Assembly: GCF_900109735.1 (NCBI RefSeq)
Contig: NZ_FOAS01000012.1
Coordinates: forward strand, 1-64,000
Direction: 5' to 3'
Origin: Atopomonas hussainii
Lineage (GTDB): Bacteria > Pseudomonadota > Gammaproteobacteria > Pseudomonadales > Pseudomonadaceae
DNA: 64,000 nucleotides
The notes under the pieces are model-generated. The model saw only the letters and a list, made by a program, of their open reading frames with translations. It was not told where the DNA came from and searched no databases. Below, in pieces: positions 62,931-64,000 of this stretch; the first letter of the stretch is position 1; every line of letters begins with the position of its first letter. A program made the position numbers and the translations under genes.

Positions 62931-63578
62931 ATGCCGTCCCAACGCCATTACTCCCCGCTCGATCAGCTGCTGCTGCAAGCCGACAGCGCCCTGCGCACCT
63001 TGCTGCCCTTTAGCGGCCAGCCGGATCGCCTGTCACCGGCCAGCGATAAGCCCGAGTGCGAGCTGTCTGCCGATGACAACCGCCATGTCGCCGGCTTGAT
63101 GCGCATCAACCACACCGGAGAGGTGTGCGCGCAAGGCCTGTACCAAGGCCAAGCCCTCACTGCCAAGCTGCCGGAAGTGCGCGAACGCATGGAGCACGCG
63201 GCGCGGGAAGAAATCGACCATCTGGCCTGGTGCGAAGAGCGCCTGCGCCAACTGGACAGCCGCCCCAGCGTACTTAATCCACTGTTTTACGGCCTGTCGT
63301 TTGGTATTGGTGCCACCGCCGGTTTGATTAGCGACCGCTTAAGCCTAGGCTTTGTCGCCGCCACCGAAGATCAAGTGTGCAAGCACTTGGATGAGCACCT
63401 GCACCAACTGCCGCGCAGCGATGCAAAGAGCCGCGCGATTTTGGCGCAGATGCGCATCGATGAAGCCGAGCATGCCGACCATGCCTTAGAGGCCGGCGGC
63501 TTTAAGTTTCCCGCGCCGGTCAAACTGGGCATGACCTTGCTGTCCAAGGTGATGACCAAAAGCACCTACCGCATCTGA
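62931..63578 (+). CDS. coq7: Demethoxyubiquinone hydroxylase Coq7
   Basis: 215 residues from the ATG at 62931; the GGAG at 62921-62924 fits this start better than the ATG at 62925. Diiron ligands appear in [35 protein letters not shown] and [11 protein letters not shown]. It adds the last hydroxyl group in ubiquinone synthesis. In P. aeruginosa coq7 (PA0655) neighbours speD; here speD is absent and an OsmC gene follows, convergent. Confidence 0.93.
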   Translation: MPSQRHYSPLDQLLLQADSALRTLLPFSGQPDRLSPASDKPECELSADDNRHVAGLMRINHTGEVCAQGLYQGQALTAKLPEVRERMEHAAREEIDHLAWCEERLRQLDSRPSVLNPLFYGLSFGIGATAGLISDRLSLGFVAATEDQVCKHLDEHLHQLPRSDAKSRAILAQMRIDEAEHADHALEAGGFKFPAPVKLGMTLLSKVMTKSTYRI

Positions 63579-63604
63579 TTGAGTCAGGGCTTTGCGGCTT
63601 GAAC

Positions 63605-63635
63605 AAAAACGGCAGCTTAATAAGCTGCCGTTTTT
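63605..63635. terminator. Bidirectional terminator between coq7 and the OsmC gene
   Basis: AAAAACGGCAGCTTA pairs with TAAGCTGCCGTTTTT (63605-63635) with a one-base loop in the full pairing, or a tight loop of a few bases. A- and T-runs flank the stem. Confidence 0.88.
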
Positions 63636-63652
63636 GTGCGTGCGCTCGCGAC

Positions 63653-64000
63653 TTAAGCGCCGAGCTCTTCAATCTCATAATCGTGAGTAATCGCCACACC
63701 CGCCGCGCCGAGCATGATCGACGCCGAGCAGTATTTTTCTGCCGACAACTCAACCGCGCGTTTAACCTGCGCTTCTTTTAGGCCACGGCCTTTGACCACA
63801 AAGTGCACGTGAATTTTGGTGAACACTTTCGGGTCTTCGCTGGCGCGTTCGGCCTCTAAAAACGCCTCACAGTGCTCTACCGGCTGACGCGCTTTCTTCA
63901 AAATGCTCATCACGTCAAAACCGGTGCAGCCACCCATGCCCAGCAGCAGCATTTCCATCGGGCGCACGCCCAAGTTGCGGCCACCGTATTCCGGCGGGCC
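63653..64000 (-). CDS. OsmC/YhfA-family protein (partial, start beyond window)
   Basis: At least 115 residues visible; the frame stays open to the window edge with PEYGGRNLGVRPMEMLLLGMGGCTGFDV, where the Cys of GGCTG is the first active-site cysteine and SAEKYCSASIMLG has the second. OsmC-type proteins reduce organic hydroperoxides; the YhfA branch is less well defined. The start lies to the right of the window. PA0653-like neighbour of coq7. Confidence 0.85.
   Translation of the reverse strand, partial: GPPEYGGRNLGVRPMEMLLLGMGGCTGFDVMSILKKARQPVEHCEAFLEAERASEDPKVFTKIHVHFVVKGRGLKEAQVKRAVELSAEKYCSASIMLGAAGVAITHDYEIEELGA

Overview
The window is a gammaproteobacterial chromosome segment of fairly high GC, most likely from the Pseudomonadaceae or a close relative. 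The run nnr-tsaE-amiB-mutL-miaA-hfq-hflX-hflK-hflC-DUF2065-hisZ-purA, followed by rnr and rlmB and flanked on the other side by queG, orn, rsgA, motB/motA, an HDOD gene, a rhodanese, psd, a PA4958-like gene, fimX, serB and ahpA, is the gene order of the PA4936-PA4961 block of Pseudomonas aeruginosa as I remember it. A departure from P. aeruginosa is that elongation factor P sits with epmA and epmB (beta-lysylation) and has the lysine-type loop, not the arginine/EarP type.

Layout. 1-770: right end of an IS5-family element that has cut off the 3' end of an orphan YezG-like immunity gene, plus a short mobile-element-like end. 771-5656: a MerR regulator divergent from a two-subunit molybdenum hydroxylase with its XdhC and MocA-like maturation genes; a perfect 20-bp palindrome lies in a long-spacer promoter between them. 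5810-8143: a large membrane M48 metallopeptidase. 8144-14312: the most interesting part. A sigma54-type promoter and a structured leader precede six genes: an FAD/NAD(P)H oxidoreductase fused to a BFD [2Fe-2S] domain and a membrane cytochrome-b-like domain, a periplasmic cytochrome with 11 candidate haem sites, a DUF3365 haem lipoprotein, a cytochrome c lipoprotein, a truncated haemoglobin and a ferredoxin-reductase. They look like an electron conduit from NAD(P)H across the inner membrane, possibly tied to nitrite/NO chemistry. 14309-22472: a class D beta-lactamase, a DEAD-box helicase, an orphan ParA, a secreted pullulanase, and a three-lipoprotein operon (CsgG/HfaB, DUF4810, GNA1162).

22491-48713: the conserved housekeeping block, covering RNA metabolism (rlmB, rnr, hfq, miaA, orn, queG), two tandem tRNA-Leu(CAG) genes, purine and histidine synthesis, membrane proteolysis control (hflKC), mismatch repair, cell-wall amidase, ribosome assembly (rsgA), the flagellar stator and phospholipid synthesis. 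48861-51950: epmA, a DUF2834 gene, efp and epmB, a complete EF-P beta-lysylation set apart from the hydroxylase EpmC. 52112-59144: a protein with a PilZ-like domain next to the degenerate c-di-GMP receptor FimX (type IV pilus control), then serB and ahpA. A 209-bp MITE-like element has landed inside the fimX/serB terminator. 59159-64000: a YHYH protein, a Ycf46-like AAA ATPase, a HIT protein, a SUMF1-fold protein, coq7 and a partial OsmC gene; most of these resemble the PA0653-PA0657 neighbourhood, so a rearrangement junction lies near 59150.

No rRNA, CRISPR array, prophage or complete insertion sequence is visible. Functions come from sequence motifs and remembered families; no database search was run.
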